Positions 42,317 to 53,000 of a stretch of DNA of 64,000 nt are shown one piece after another; position 1 is the first letter of the stretch, and every line of letters begins with the position of its first letter. Source of the stretch: Streptomyces sp. NBC_01351 (GTDB lineage Bacteria > Actinomycetota > Actinomycetes > Streptomycetales > Streptomycetaceae); contig NZ_CP108358.1 of NCBI RefSeq assembly GCF_036237315.1, forward strand, positions 1 through 64,000. Direction: 5' to 3'. The notes under the pieces were generated by a model. The model saw only the letters and a program-made list of their open reading frames with translations. It was not told where the DNA came from and did no database searches. Both the position numbers and the translations under genes were made by a program.

Positions 42317-42598
42317 ATGACAACTGCAGCGAACCGCCTCGACGCCGAATCCCGCGATCGCATCAAGGAGATCATCTGCGACATCCTCGAGATCGAGCCC
42401 TCGGAGATGAGCGACACCAGCCGCTTCAAGGAGGACCACGAAGCGGACTCCATGGGCGCCATCGAGATCCTCTCCCAGCTGGAGCGGATCTTCGGCACCG
42501 ACATCGACCAGGCCGAGCTCTCCCGGATGGTCAACCTCTCCACCGTCATCACGGTCGTCGAGGAAGCCATAGCCGCCAAGTCCGAACCGGCCAACTAG
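42317..42598 (+). CDS. Acyl carrier protein of the type II-like PKS
   Basis: 93 aa. The phosphopantetheine serine lies in DHEADSMGAIEIL (near residue 45) in a standard four-helix ACP. It has no ribosome site. The ATG sits 13 bases after the start of the -10-like hexamer, consistent with a leaderless transcript. It carries the growing acyl chain for the KS pair downstream and opens the operon 42317-46530. Confidence 0.9.
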   Translation: MTTAANRLDAESRDRIKEIICDILEIEPSEMSDTSRFKEDHEADSMGAIEILSQLERIFGTDIDQAELSRMVNLSTVITVVEEAIAAKSEPAN

Positions 42599-42632
42599 GC
42601 CACGGCGCGTACGACTACGACGGGAGCGCAGG

Positions 42633-43865
42633 GTGTACGACGATGAGCGGGCGCCGCGCCGGGTGGTGATCACCGGCCTCGGCACGGTCACCAGCATCGG
42701 CCTCGGAGTCACGGCCTTCCTGGACGGACTGCGGTCCGGTCGCAGCGGGGTCAAGCCGATCACGGCATTCGACACGACGGGCTTCGCCCACGCCAACGGG
42801 TGCGAGGTCGACGACTTCGAGCCCGCGGACTGGATCCACCGGACCGAGCCGGCGGACCTGGGCCGGGCCACGCAGTTCTCGATCGCCGCCGCCCGGATGG
42901 CCGTCGCGGACGCCGGCCTGACCCCGGAAGACCTCCGGGAGCGGAAGGTCCTGGTCTCGGTCGGCACCACCGACGCCGAGTCCCGGGACCTGGACCTGCT
43001 CGTCGGTCAGCAGCTGGAGCACGGACCGGAGCACCTGGACCAGGGCGTCGTGCGCCGGGCCCAGGCCGGCCGGCTCTCCAGCGGCATCGTCCGCGAACTC
43101 GGCCTCGTGGACGTGGAGGCCCTGACCATCCCGACCGCCTGCGCGGCCGGCAACTACGCCATCGGCAGCGGCTTCGACGCCATCCGCGACGGCGACGTCG
43201 AGACCGCGCTGTGCGGTGGCGCCGACGCCGTCTGCCGCAAGACCTTCACCGGTTTCTACCGGCTCGGCACCATCGCCCCGGAGGTCTGCCAGCCCTTCGA
43301 CAAGGACCGCAAGGGCATCCTCACCGGCGAGGGCGCCGGGATCCTGCTGATGGAGAGCCTGGATTCGGCTCTGGCACGCGGCGCCCGGATCTACGCCGAG
43401 GTCCTCGGCTACGGGCTCAGCTGCGACGCCCACCACCCCGTCGCCCCCGACCAGGACGGCCTGGCCCGGTGCATCGAGGTGGCGCACCGCAACGCCGGGG
43501 TCAAGGCGGAGGACATCGACTTCATCTCCGCGCACGGCACCGGCACCCACGCCAACGACGTGACGGAGGCGGGCGCGATCCGCCAGGTCTTCGACACCCC
43601 GCCGCCCACCATCTCCATCAAGTCCATGATCGGCCACTCCATGGGCGCGGCGAGCGCGCTCGCCTCCGCCGCCTGTGCGCTGGCGATCACCGAGGGGTTC
43701 ATCCCTCCCACCATCAACCACCGCGAGACCGACCCCGAGTGCGGCCTGGACTGCGTGCCCAACGAGGCCCGCCCGGCCCGGCTCGACGTCGTGCAGAACA
43801 ACGCCCTGGCCTTCGCGGGCAACAACGCCGTGCTGATCCTCGGCCGCTACGAGGAGGCCGCCTGA
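42633..43865 (+). CDS. Ketosynthase alpha (KAS II/FabF-like, type II PKS)
   Basis: 410 aa. The catalytic Cys is in PTACAAGNYAIG (near residue 170), with the two catalytic His in AHGTGTHAND and SMIGHSMGAAS. It extends an acyl-ACP by decarboxylative condensation with malonyl-ACP. It shares a one-base stop/start overlap with the partner at 43865, as in KS/CLF pairs. With the ketoreductase downstream and no cyclase or aromatase in sight, a reducing (polyene or unsaturated acyl) type II system is more likely than an aromatic one. Confidence 0.9.
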   Translation: MYDDERAPRRVVITGLGTVTSIGLGVTAFLDGLRSGRSGVKPITAFDTTGFAHANGCEVDDFEPADWIHRTEPADLGRATQFSIAAARMAVADAGLTPEDLRERKVLVSVGTTDAESRDLDLLVGQQLEHGPEHLDQGVVRRAQAGRLSSGIVRELGLVDVEALTIPTACAAGNYAIGSGFDAIRDGDVETALCGGADAVCRKTFTGFYRLGTIAPEVCQPFDKDRKGILTGEGAGILLMESLDSALARGARIYAEVLGYGLSCDAHHPVAPDQDGLARCIEVAHRNAGVKAEDIDFISAHGTGTHANDVTEAGAIRQVFDTPPPTISIKSMIGHSMGAASALASAACALAITEGFIPPTINHRETDPECGLDCVPNEARPARLDVVQNNALAFAGNNAVLILGRYEEAA

Positions 43866-44959
43866 TGTCCCCCACCCCCCTGGTCATCTCCGGCTGGTCG
43901 GCGGTCTCGCCGTTCGGCGTCGGCCGTGACTCCTTCAGCAGCGGAATGTCCGCCGGCCGCACCACCATCGGTGCCGTCGACCGCGAGGTCTTCCCCGGCC
44001 CGTTCGCCGAGGGCGCGGTGGTCCCCGATTTCACCGCCGCCAAGTACGTCGGGAAGAAGGGGACCCGGACCATGGACCGGGTCACCGCCATCGCGGTCAC
44101 CGCCGTCGGCGGACTCATCGACGGCTTCCGCGAGGAGCTGGCCGCCCGCCCCGAGCAGACCGCCCTGGTCCTCGGCACCGGCTCCGGCAGCGTGCAGAGC
44201 ATCATGGACTTCACCCGGGACGCACTGGCCGGCGAGCGCCCGTACCACGTGGACCCGGCCCGCTTCCCGAACACCGTGATGAACCGGGCCGCCGGGCAGA
44301 GTGCCATCTGGCACGGCATCAAGGGCCCCAACACCACCGTCGCCGGCGGCTCGCTGACCGGCCTGCTCGCCCTCGGGTACGCGCTGCGGCTGCACCGCGG
44401 GGGCCACTGCTCCCGCGTACTGGTGGGCGCGGCCGAGGAGTACTCGACCCAGCGCTCCTGGCTGGAGTGGCACGGCCGCGACGAGGTGGAGCGCGACACC
44501 CCGCTCGGCGAGGGCAGCGCGGTCTTCCTCCTGGAGACCGCCGAGGACGCGGCGGCGGCCGGACGGGGCCCGCTGGCCCGGATCGGCGCCACCGGCTTCC
44601 GTGCCTTCCACGAGCCGGACGGGGCCCGGGAGGCCCTGGCCGTCTGTGTGCGCGGCGCACTGGAGAAGGCCGGCGTGGCCCCTTCCGACGTACGACTGGT
44701 GGCGCCCCTGGGCTCCGGCGGCCCGCTCGTCCGGCAGGAGGAGGACGCCGTCGCCGACGTGCTCGGCGAGGACGCCGACCCGCGGTGGGTACGGATCCGG
44801 CCGCTGGTCGGAGACACCTCCGCGGCGTCCGCCGCACTGCAGTTGGCCGGGGTGCTCGCCGCGGCCGGCGAGCGGGGCCTGGCGCCCGGCGAGGCCGCGC
44901 TGGTCACCGGTATCGAGCGGGACGGCCTGGTCGGCTGCGCGGTCCTCACCGGCGGCTGA
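43865..44959 (+). CDS. Ketosynthase beta / chain-length-factor-like partner
   Basis: 364 aa, ketosynthase fold without the active-site cysteine: where the alpha subunit has TACAAG this protein reads VAGGSLTGL. The catalytic histidines are also replaced (APLGSGGPLV, RPLVGDTSAA). It should form a heterodimer with the alpha subunit and set chain length. Its start codon overlaps the alpha stop (TGATG). Confidence 0.85.
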   Translation: MSPTPLVISGWSAVSPFGVGRDSFSSGMSAGRTTIGAVDREVFPGPFAEGAVVPDFTAAKYVGKKGTRTMDRVTAIAVTAVGGLIDGFREELAARPEQTALVLGTGSGSVQSIMDFTRDALAGERPYHVDPARFPNTVMNRAAGQSAIWHGIKGPNTTVAGGSLTGLLALGYALRLHRGGHCSRVLVGAAEEYSTQRSWLEWHGRDEVERDTPLGEGSAVFLLETAEDAAAAGRGPLARIGATGFRAFHEPDGAREALAVCVRGALEKAGVAPSDVRLVAPLGSGGPLVRQEEDAVADVLGEDADPRWVRIRPLVGDTSAASAALQLAGVLAAAGERGLAPGEAALVTGIERDGLVGCAVLTGG

Positions 44960-44970
44960 CCTCCCCATAC

Positions 44971-45016
44971 TCCGACGGCCGGCCGGGAGACACCCCCGCC
45001 CCGGCCGGTCGTCGGA
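44971..45016 (+). other. Intercistronic hairpin between KS-beta and ketoreductase
   Basis: Arms 44971-44987 and 45000-45016 pair over 17 positions with one G-T wobble and a 12-base loop. It may partly terminate or stabilise the mRNA, lowering ketoreductase output relative to the KS pair. Confidence 0.5.
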
Positions 45017-45048
45017 TCCGCACTCCATCACCGAGGAGAACCACGCAC

Positions 45049-45795
45049 ATGTCCGCAACCGAACGCCGCGTCGCACTGGTGACCGGGGGCTCCCGGGGCA
45101 TCGGCCGCCACGTCGTCGCCCGCCTCGCGCAGGACGGCTACGACGTCGCCTTCTGCTACCAGTCCGACAAGGAGGCCGCCGACACGGTGGCCGCCGAGGC
45201 CACCGCCGCCGGGGCCCGCGTCCACACCGCGCGCACCGACGTCCGCGACCACGACGCCGTACGGGACTTCGTCCGCGCGAGCGAGAAGGAGCTCGGGCCG
45301 CTGCACACGGTGGTGTCCTGCGCGGGGATCGTCCGCGACAACCCGCTCGTGATGCTGGCGCCCGACGACTGGGACGCGGTCCTGCGGGTCAACCTGGACG
45401 GCACCTACAACCTCTGCAAGGCCGCGGTCTTCGCCATGATGAAGCGCCGCGCCGGTTCCGTCATCACCCTGTCCTCGGTGGCCGGCGTGTACGGCAACGC
45501 CACCCAGACCAACTACTCCGCGACCAAGGCCGGGATCATCGGTTTCACCAAGGCCCTCGCCAAGGAGAGCGGCCGCTACGGCATCCGCGCCAACGCCGTC
45601 GCCCCCGGATTCATCGAGACCGACATGCTCTCGGGGCTCTCCGAGGAGCACGTCAAGAAGATGACGGAGCGGATCCCGCTCGGCCGGTTCGGCCGCCCCG
45701 AGGAAGTCGCGGACCTGGTCTCCTTCCTCGCCTCCGACCGCGCCTCGTACATCACCGGGCAGGTCTTCGGGATCGACGGCGGCCTCGTCGTCTGA
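45049..45795 (+). CDS. FabG-type 3-oxoacyl-ACP ketoreductase
   Basis: 248 aa. NADPH motif VTGGSRGIGRHV, NNAG-equivalent SCAGIV, catalytic S..Y..K in SSVAGVYGNATQTNYSATKAG, and the FabG C-terminus SYITGQVFGIDGGLVV. It reduces beta-keto groups of the ACP-bound chain. The start has GAGGAGAA. No dehydratase gene is visible in the window, so the dehydration step must be supplied from elsewhere or be unusual. Confidence 0.9.
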   Translation: MSATERRVALVTGGSRGIGRHVVARLAQDGYDVAFCYQSDKEAADTVAAEATAAGARVHTARTDVRDHDAVRDFVRASEKELGPLHTVVSCAGIVRDNPLVMLAPDDWDAVLRVNLDGTYNLCKAAVFAMMKRRAGSVITLSSVAGVYGNATQTNYSATKAGIIGFTKALAKESGRYGIRANAVAPGFIETDMLSGLSEEHVKKMTERIPLGRFGRPEEVADLVSFLASDRASYITGQVFGIDGGLVV

Positions 45796-45822
45796 ACCGA
45801 CACACACCCCGAAGGGTTCACC

Positions 45823-46530
45823 ATGCCCAAGAACAAGACGCCCCGCTTCTACTTCTCGCTGCGCAGCCCGTACTCCTGGCTGGCCTACCGCGAGATCACC
45901 ACCTTCCACCCGGACCTCGCCGAACAGCTGGAGTGGGTGCCCTTCTTCGAGCCGGACGAGACCAGTTCCCGGCTGCTGACGGAGCAGGGCGGCCGGTTCC
46001 CGTACTCGGCGATGTCCCGGGAGAAGAACCGTTACGTCCTCCAGGACGTCGGCCGGCTCACCAAGGCCCGGGGCCTGACGGTGACCTGGCCCGTGGACCG
46101 GGAGCCGGTGTGGGAGGTCCCGCACCTGGCCTACCTGGTCGCCGCCCGGCAGGGCCGCGGCCACGCCTTCATCGACGCCGTGTACCGGGCCCGGTTCGGC
46201 CGCGGACAGAACATCTGCGACCCGGCGACCATCGAGGACATCGCCTTCGAGATCGGGCTCGACCCGCGCGAGCTGGCAGGGGCGAGCGAGGACCCGGAGG
46301 TGCGTGCGGAGGGCATCCGTGCCCTGCTCGACGTGTGCCGGGACGGGGTGTTCGGAGTGCCCTTCTTCGTCCACGGCTTCAGCCGGTTCTGGGGCATCGA
46401 CCGGCTCGACGAGTTCATCGCCCACCTGCGCGACCAGCAGGTGCCGGCCGCCTCCGTCCCGGAGCCGCTGGCCGCGATCGGCCTGGGCGACCGCGCCACG
46501 GAAGACGCTCACGCGGGCGGCTGCGGCTAG
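45823..46530 (+). CDS. DsbA-fold (2-hydroxychromene-2-carboxylate isomerase-like) protein
   Basis: 235 aa. It begins RFYFSLRSPYSWLAYREI, the kappa-GST/HCCA-isomerase opening in which Ser replaces the Cys of DsbA. It ends FGVPFFVHGFSRFWGIDRLDEFIAHL, the cis-Pro thioredoxin-fold region. Relatives accompany type II PKS genes for cinnamoyl or polyenoyl starters (from memory), where they may isomerise double bonds. It closes the PKS operon and is followed by a low-complexity gap. Confidence 0.75.
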   Translation: MPKNKTPRFYFSLRSPYSWLAYREITTFHPDLAEQLEWVPFFEPDETSSRLLTEQGGRFPYSAMSREKNRYVLQDVGRLTKARGLTVTWPVDREPVWEVPHLAYLVAARQGRGHAFIDAVYRARFGRGQNICDPATIEDIAFEIGLDPRELAGASEDPEVRAEGIRALLDVCRDGVFGVPFFVHGFSRFWGIDRLDEFIAHLRDQQVPAASVPEPLAAIGLGDRATEDAHAGGCG

Positions 46531-46539
46531 TCCGGCCCG

Positions 46540-46935
46540 TACGCGGGCACCCCCACAGGCCCGAACCAGGCCAGGCACGCGCCGGGCACCCCCACAGGCC
46601 CGAACCAGGCCAGGCATGCACCGGGGCATCCCCCCAGGCCTGGACGGGGCCGGGTGTGTGCCGGGGCGTCCCCGCAGGGCGTCGAACACAACCACCCTCG
46701 GCCCACCGACCCCCCGACACGTTCGACGCCCGAGGAGACGCCCCGGCGCGCGCCCGGACCCGGCCGGGCCGACCCCGGCGGGGCCGACCCCGGCGGAGCC
46801 GACCCTTGCCGGCTGGCCCCGGCGGGCCGCCCCCCACACCGCCCCCACACCGGCCCCGCCCCGGCCTGGCCGCCCCCACACCGGCCCGGCCCCCGGCGGG
46901 CCCGCCCCCCACACCGGCCCGAGCCGAAGCAAACG
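46540..46935. repeat. GC-rich tandem repeats before the NRPS promoter
   Basis: A unit of about 38 bases (GGGCACCCCCACAGGCCCGA, then ACCAGGCCAGGCA) is repeated from 46545 and 46583, then in two decayed copies to about 46690. A 15-base unit (CCCCGGCGGGGCCGA) runs three times at about 46770-46805, and CCCCACACCGGCC-like units follow to 46920. No gene is supported here. Confidence 0.7.
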
Positions 46936-46954
46936 GCCAGGCCCGCACCCGACT

Positions 46955-47007
46955 TCAGCGCGCCATCAGTTCGCTTTCAGAACGCCGTCAGCGCGCGCGG
47001 CGACGAT
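46955..47007 (+). promoter_or_regulatory. SARP-type promoter of the NRPS operon
   Basis: TCAG starts at 46955, 46966, 46977 and 46988, in exact 11-bp steps (TTCAGCG, ATCAGTT, TTCAGAA, GTCAGCG). GACGAT begins 14 bases after the last (47002-47007), the same offset as in the ACP, mbtH and SARP promoters. Confidence 0.8.
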
Positions 47008-47014
47008 CTGGCCC

Positions 47015-47053
47015 GTGACAGGGCTGACATCGGAAACCTTCGCTAGGGGATAG
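47015..47053 (+). other. Possible leaderless 12-codon upstream ORF before the NRPS
   Basis: GTG at 47015 lies 13 bases after the start of the -10-like GACGAT, the same offset as the ACP start codon from its own -10. It reads 12 codons to TAG at 47051, two bases before the NRPS ATG. The NRPS ribosome site AGGGGA lies inside it. Translation of it could feed ribosomes to the NRPS start. Confidence 0.4.
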
Positions 47054-47055
47054 CC

Positions 47056-50000
47056 ATGACGCATGTTCAGACGGTCGGCGGCCTTCCGCTCACCGCCGGC
47101 CAGAAGGACATCTGGTTCGACGCGAAACTCTCTGGCGGGGGAGCCACGTACAACACCGCCATCTACTGGGACATCAGGGGCCCGCTCGACCACGAGCTGT
47201 TCCGCACGGCGCTGGAGCGCCTCGTCGCGGAGTCGGAGTGCCTCCGGACCAGATTCACCGAAGTGGACGGCGAGCCCCGCCAGTTCGTCGAGCCGCTGGA
47301 GGTGCTGCCGCTGACGGTCACCGACGTCAGCGGCGCCGCCGACCCCGCCGCAGCCGCGCACGAGGCGATCCGCGCCGATCTGCGGGTCCCGTTCACGCTG
47401 CCCGCCGAGGGCAACGCGGGCAACGACAACGGCGGGGGCGACGAGAACGGCGGGGGCGACGGCAGCGCACCCGGCCCCCTGTTCCGCCTGAGCGTCTTCA
47501 CGCTCAACCCCGACCGCACCTTCTTCTGCCTCCTCAACCACCACCTGGTCTCCGACGGCTTCAGCTACGTCATCTACTGGCAGCGGCTCTCCGCGATCTA
47601 CGAGGCCCTGCTGGCCGGAACCGACCTCGACGAGGGCCGTTTCCCGGCGCTGACCACCCTGCTCGACGCCGAGGCCGGATACGTCGGTTCGGCCCGTGCC
47701 CAGCGCGACGCCGCCTACTGGGAGGAACGTTTCTCCGACCGCCCCGAGCTGATCAGCCTCTCCACCGGCGACGCCGAGCCCGCCCAGACCTTCCTCCAGG
47801 AGCAGGGCGTCCTGCCCGGGGCCGTCGCCGAGCGGCTGCGCGCCGTGGCCTGGGAGTCCCGCGTCACCTGGCAGACCGTGCTGGTCGCGGCCCTGGGGGC
47901 CTACACCGGCCGGATGGCCGGCACCGAGGACGTCCTGCTGTCCGTGCCCGTCACCGCCCGCGTCGGCGGCGACACCCAGAAGGTCCCCGGCATGGTGGTC
48001 AACTACCTGCCGCTGCGGCTCGCCGTGGACTCCGCCACCACCCGCACGGGACTGCTCGCCGACGCCTACCGCGCCTTCTCGCAGGCCCTCAAGCACCAGC
48101 GGCACCGGGTCAGCAAGATCCGCCGCGCCATGGGCCTGCCCAGTGACGACCGGCGTCCCTTCGGCCCGTTCCTCAACATGATGCCGCAGGTGGAGAAGCT
48201 GGCCATCGGCCCGTGCGAGGCCACCATCCACAGCCCGTCGACCGGGCTGGTGGACGACCTGGAGTTCACCGTCGCCGACAAGGGCGACGACGGCATAGGC
48301 ATCGACCTGAACGGCAACGAGGCCCGCTACACGCGTCCCGAGGTCCGCGCGCACCTCGACCGCTTCGTCTCCTACCTCGACCGGTTCCTGACGGCCGACG
48401 CGGAGCGGCCGCTGGCCGGCCTGGAGCTCCTCTCCCCCGGCGAGGCCGGGGAACTCGCCGCCGCGCTCACCGGCCCGGTCCGCCCGACCCCGTACCTGGG
48501 CGTCGTGGAGCGGATCCGGGCGCACGCCGTGAGCACCCCGGACGCGCCGGCCGTCACCGACGACACCGGCACCCTCGGCTACGCCCGGCTCGTCGGCCGC
48601 GCCGGCGCGCTCTCCCGCCACCTGACCGGCACCGGCCCGGTCGCCCTCCTCACCGAGCCCGGCCGGGACTTCGTCACCGCCGAGCTGGCCGTCCTCGGCG
48701 CCGGGCGGGCCTTCGTACCGCTCGACCCGGGTGCGCCGCTGCCCCGTCTGACCTCCCTGCTGCGCGACAGCGGCGCCGGCTTCGTGCTCACCGACGCCGC
48801 GCACCGGGACCTCGCCGAGCAGGCCGCCGCGGCCGCCGGCGACGGCGTCCCGCTGCCCGTGCGCGAGATCGGCACCGAGGAGGACGCCCCGGACGCGCTG
48901 CCGCCCGTACTCGGCGGCCCGCAGGACCTGGCGTACGTCATCTACACCTCGGGTTCCACCGGCAAGCCCAAGGGCGCCATGGTGCAGCGCGGCGGCATGG
49001 TCAACCACCTGCTCGCCAAGGTCGAGGAGCTGTCCCTGGACAGCTCCGACGCGCTCGTCCACAACGCCCCGGTCACCTTCGACGTCACCGTGTGGCAGAC
49101 CCTGACCACGCTGCTCGTCGGCGGCCGGGTCCGCGCCTTCAGCCGGGCCGAGGCCTCCGACCCCGACGCGCTGTTCACCACGATCGGCGCCGAGGGCCTG
49201 ACCGTGCTGGAGGTCGTGCCCTCCCTGCTGCGCGCCACCCTCGACGTGTGGGACGCGGCCGGCTCCGCCCCGGAGCTGCCCGCGCTGCGCTGGATGATCT
49301 CCAACGGGGAGGCGCTGCCGGCCGAGCTGTGCACCCGCTGGTTCGCCCGCTACCCGGACATCGCGCTGGCCAACCTGTACGGCCCGACCGAGTGCTCCGA
49401 CGACGTCACGCACGCCTACGCCCCCACGCGGGGCGCCCTCGACGCGATGGCCGCCGCGATCGTCCCCATCGGCCGCCCCCTGCGCAACACCCGACTGCAC
49501 ATCCTGGGCGACGACCTGTCGCCCGTGCCGCGCGGAGTGCGCGGCGAGCTGTACATCGCGGGCGCCGGCGTGGGCCGCGGCTACCTCGGCGACCCCCGCC
49601 GTACGGCCGTCACCTTCCTGCCCGATCCCTTCGCCGGGGACGGCTCCCGCATGTACCGCACGGGCGACCTGGTGGAGCTGCGCCCCGACGGGCAGCTCGC
49701 CTTCGTCGGCCGCCGCGACCACCAGGTCAAGATCCGCGGCCAGCGCATCGAGCTCGGCGAGGTCGAGTCGGCGCTGCGCGCGCTCCCCGGTGTCGCCGAC
49801 GCGGTCGCGGCCGCCGTCACCGACCCGGCCGGTCACAAGCGTCTGGTCGGCTACCTGGAGCCGGAGTCCGGCGTCCTCCTCGACACCCCGGCGCTGCGCG
49901 CACTGCTCGCCGGCCGGCTGCCGGAGGCGCTCGTGCCGACCGTGCTGCTCACCCTGGACGCGCTGCCGCTCACGGCGCACGGCAAGGTGGACCGCAAGGC

Positions 50001-53000
50001 GCTGCCCGCCCCGGACCCGGCCGGCCCCAAGGCCGCCGTCCGGGCTGCCCGTACCCCGGAGGAGGGCATCCTCGTCGCAGTGCTGGCCGAGGTGCTGGGC
50101 CTGACCGAAGTCGGCGTCGACGACAGCTTCTTCGCCCTCGGCGGCGACAGCATCAGCTCCATCCAGGTCGTCAGCCGGGCCCGCCGGGCCGGGCTGATCG
50201 TCACCGCCCGCGACGTCTTCAAGCACCGCACCCCGGCCGCCATCGCCGCCGTGGCCCGGCGCGTGGAGAGCGCCGCCGCGGTCGTCGCCGACGACGGAAC
50301 CGGCGAGATCGACCCGACGCCGATCTCCGACCGGCTGCGCGAGCAGCTGTCCGAACTCCCGGAAGCGACGCGCGAGTTCGCCCAGTACATCGCCGTCACC
50401 GCACCCGCCGGACTCACCCCGGACGTCCTGGAGCCCGCCCTGCAGGCGGTCCTGGACCGGCACGACGTGCTGCGCCTGAAGCTCGGCACCCCGGTGCCGG
50501 GCCTGTGGACGCAGGAGGTCCTGGCACCCGGCGCCGTCACCGCAGCCGACGTGGTCACCCGGGTCACCGTGCCCGCCGGCGCGGACCGCGCGGCCGTGCT
50601 CGCCGAGCAGACCGCCGCTGCCCGGGCCCGGCTGCGCCCCGAGACGGGCCTGGTCGTGCAGGCGGTCCTGCTGGAGGAGGCCCCCGGCGCGGGCGGCCGC
50701 CTGCTGCTGGTCGTCCACCACCTGGCCGTGGACGGGGTGTCCTGGCGGATCCTGCTGCCGGACCTCAAGGCCGCCTGGCAGGCCGTCACCGAGGGCCGCA
50801 CCCCTGCTCTGGAACCCGTCCCGACCTCCTTCCGGACCTGGGCGAAGGCCCTGTCCGCGGATGCCCGCACCTCCCGTCGGGTGGGTGAACTCCCGCTGTG
50901 GAGCGCCCAGTCGGCCGGGGACGCGGAGATCCTGGCCGACCGGCCGCTGGACCCGGCCACCGACACCTGGGCGCACGCGGGCCGGCTCCGGCTGGAACTG
51001 CCCGCATCGCTCACCGCCGACGTGCTCACCCGGGTGCCCGGCGCCCTGCACGCCGAGATCAACGAGGTGCTGCTGACCGGTCTCGCGCTGGCCGTCACCG
51101 GCCGTTCGGGAGCCCGTGGGACCCGTACCGTCGTCGAGCTGGAGGGCCACGGCCGCGAACAGATCGGGGACGGCCTCGACGTCTCCCGTACGGTCGGCTG
51201 GTTCACCAGTGCCTTCCCCGTCGGGCTGGACGTCGGCGAGCTGGACCGGGCCGAGGCAGCGGCCGGCGGCCCGGCCGTCGGCGCCGCCCTCAAGCGGGTC
51301 AAGGGCGCGCTGCGCGCCCTGCCCGACCACGGCATCGGCTACGGCCTGCTGCGCCACGTGAACCCGCAGACCGCGGTGGTGCTCGCGCGGACCGCCGTGC
51401 CCCAGATCTCCTTCAACTACCTGGGCCGGTTCGCGGCGGGTGACGGCGCCTGGGCGATCGAGGCCGGCGGCGCCGGCCTGACCGCCTCCCCCGACACCCC
51501 GCTGCGCCAGCCCCTGGACCTGGTCGCGCTGACCGAGGACCGCCCCGAGGGCCCGGTCCTGGTGGCCGAGTGGACCTGGCCGTCGGGCGCGCTGGACGAG
51601 AGCGCCGTACGGGAGGTCGCCGAGGGCTGGTTCGCCGCGCTGGGCGCGCTCGCCGCGTACTCCTCGCGCCCCGGATCGGGCGGCCGGATCCCCGCCGACT
51701 TCCCGCTGGTCGACGTGGAGCAGCGGGAGATCGACGCCTGGGAGCAGGAGCCGGCCGGGCTCACCGACGTGCTGCCGCTGTCCCCGCTCCAGCGCGGCCT
51801 GCTGTTCCAGGCGGAGTTCGACCGCCAGGGCATGGACGCGTACACCCTCCAGGTCGTCATGGACATCGGCGGCTCGCTGGACGTGGCCGCGCTGCGTGCC
51901 GCGGCCACCGCGCTGCTGGACCGCAATCCGGAGCTGCGCGCACGGTTCCGCGAGCGGGAGCAGGGCGATCCGGTGCAGCTGATCCCGGCCTCCGTCGAGC
52001 TGCCGTGGACCGAGATCGACCTCACGGCCGGCGCCGATCCCGGCGCGGAGGCGAGCCGGCTGACCGAGGAGGAGTGGCTGGACCGCTTCGACGTGACGCA
52101 GGGTCCGCTGACCCGGTTCACCGTCTACAAGCTGGGCGCCGAACGCCACCGCGTCGTGTGGACCACCCACCACATGCTGGTGGACGGCTGGTCGCTGTCC
52201 GCCGTCCTCGCCGAGGAGCTCGTCACCCTGTGGGGCAACGGCGCCGATGTCAGCGCCCTGCGCCCGGTGGCGCCGGGCCGCGCCTACCTGGAGTGGTCCG
52301 CCGCCCAGGACAAGCCGGCCGCCCGTGCGGCGTGGGAGCGGGAGCTCGACGGGATCGACGAGGCCACCCGGCTCGGCCCCGCCGACCGGGCGCGGGTCTC
52401 CGTCCTTCCCGAGACCTACACCGTGGAGCTGCCCGCCGAGCTGACCGGCTCCCTCACCGAATGGGCGACCCGGCGCGGCCTGACCATGAACACGGTCGTG
52501 CAGGGCGCCTGGGCGGCCGTGCTGGGCAGCCTCACCGGCCGCCGCGACGTGACCTTCGGCGCGGTCGTCTCCGGACGCCCCGCGGACCTGCCCGAGGTCG
52601 AGCGGATGGTCGGCGCGTTCCTGCACACCCTGCCGGTACGGGCGGACCTGGATCCGGCGCTGCCGTTCGAGGAGCTGCTGGCCGGTCTCCAGGACCGCCA
52701 GCTCGCGCTGGAGGAGCACCAGCACCTGGGCCTGGCCGATGTGCAGCAGGTCATCGGGATCGGCGAGCTCTTCGACACCGTGGTCAGTTTCCACAACTAC
52801 CCGGCGGGCGCGCTGGACGCGATCGGCTCGTACGTCCCCGGTCTGACCATGCACGACTGGAAGGCGCGGGTCATCGCCGAGTACCCGCTCGCCGTCGGGG
52901 TGTTCCCCACCGAGGGGCAGCGGCTGCGGGTGGAGGCCCAGTACCGGCCGGACGTCTTCGACGCCGCGCGGGCCGAGGTCTTCGTCGACCGGTTCGCCCG

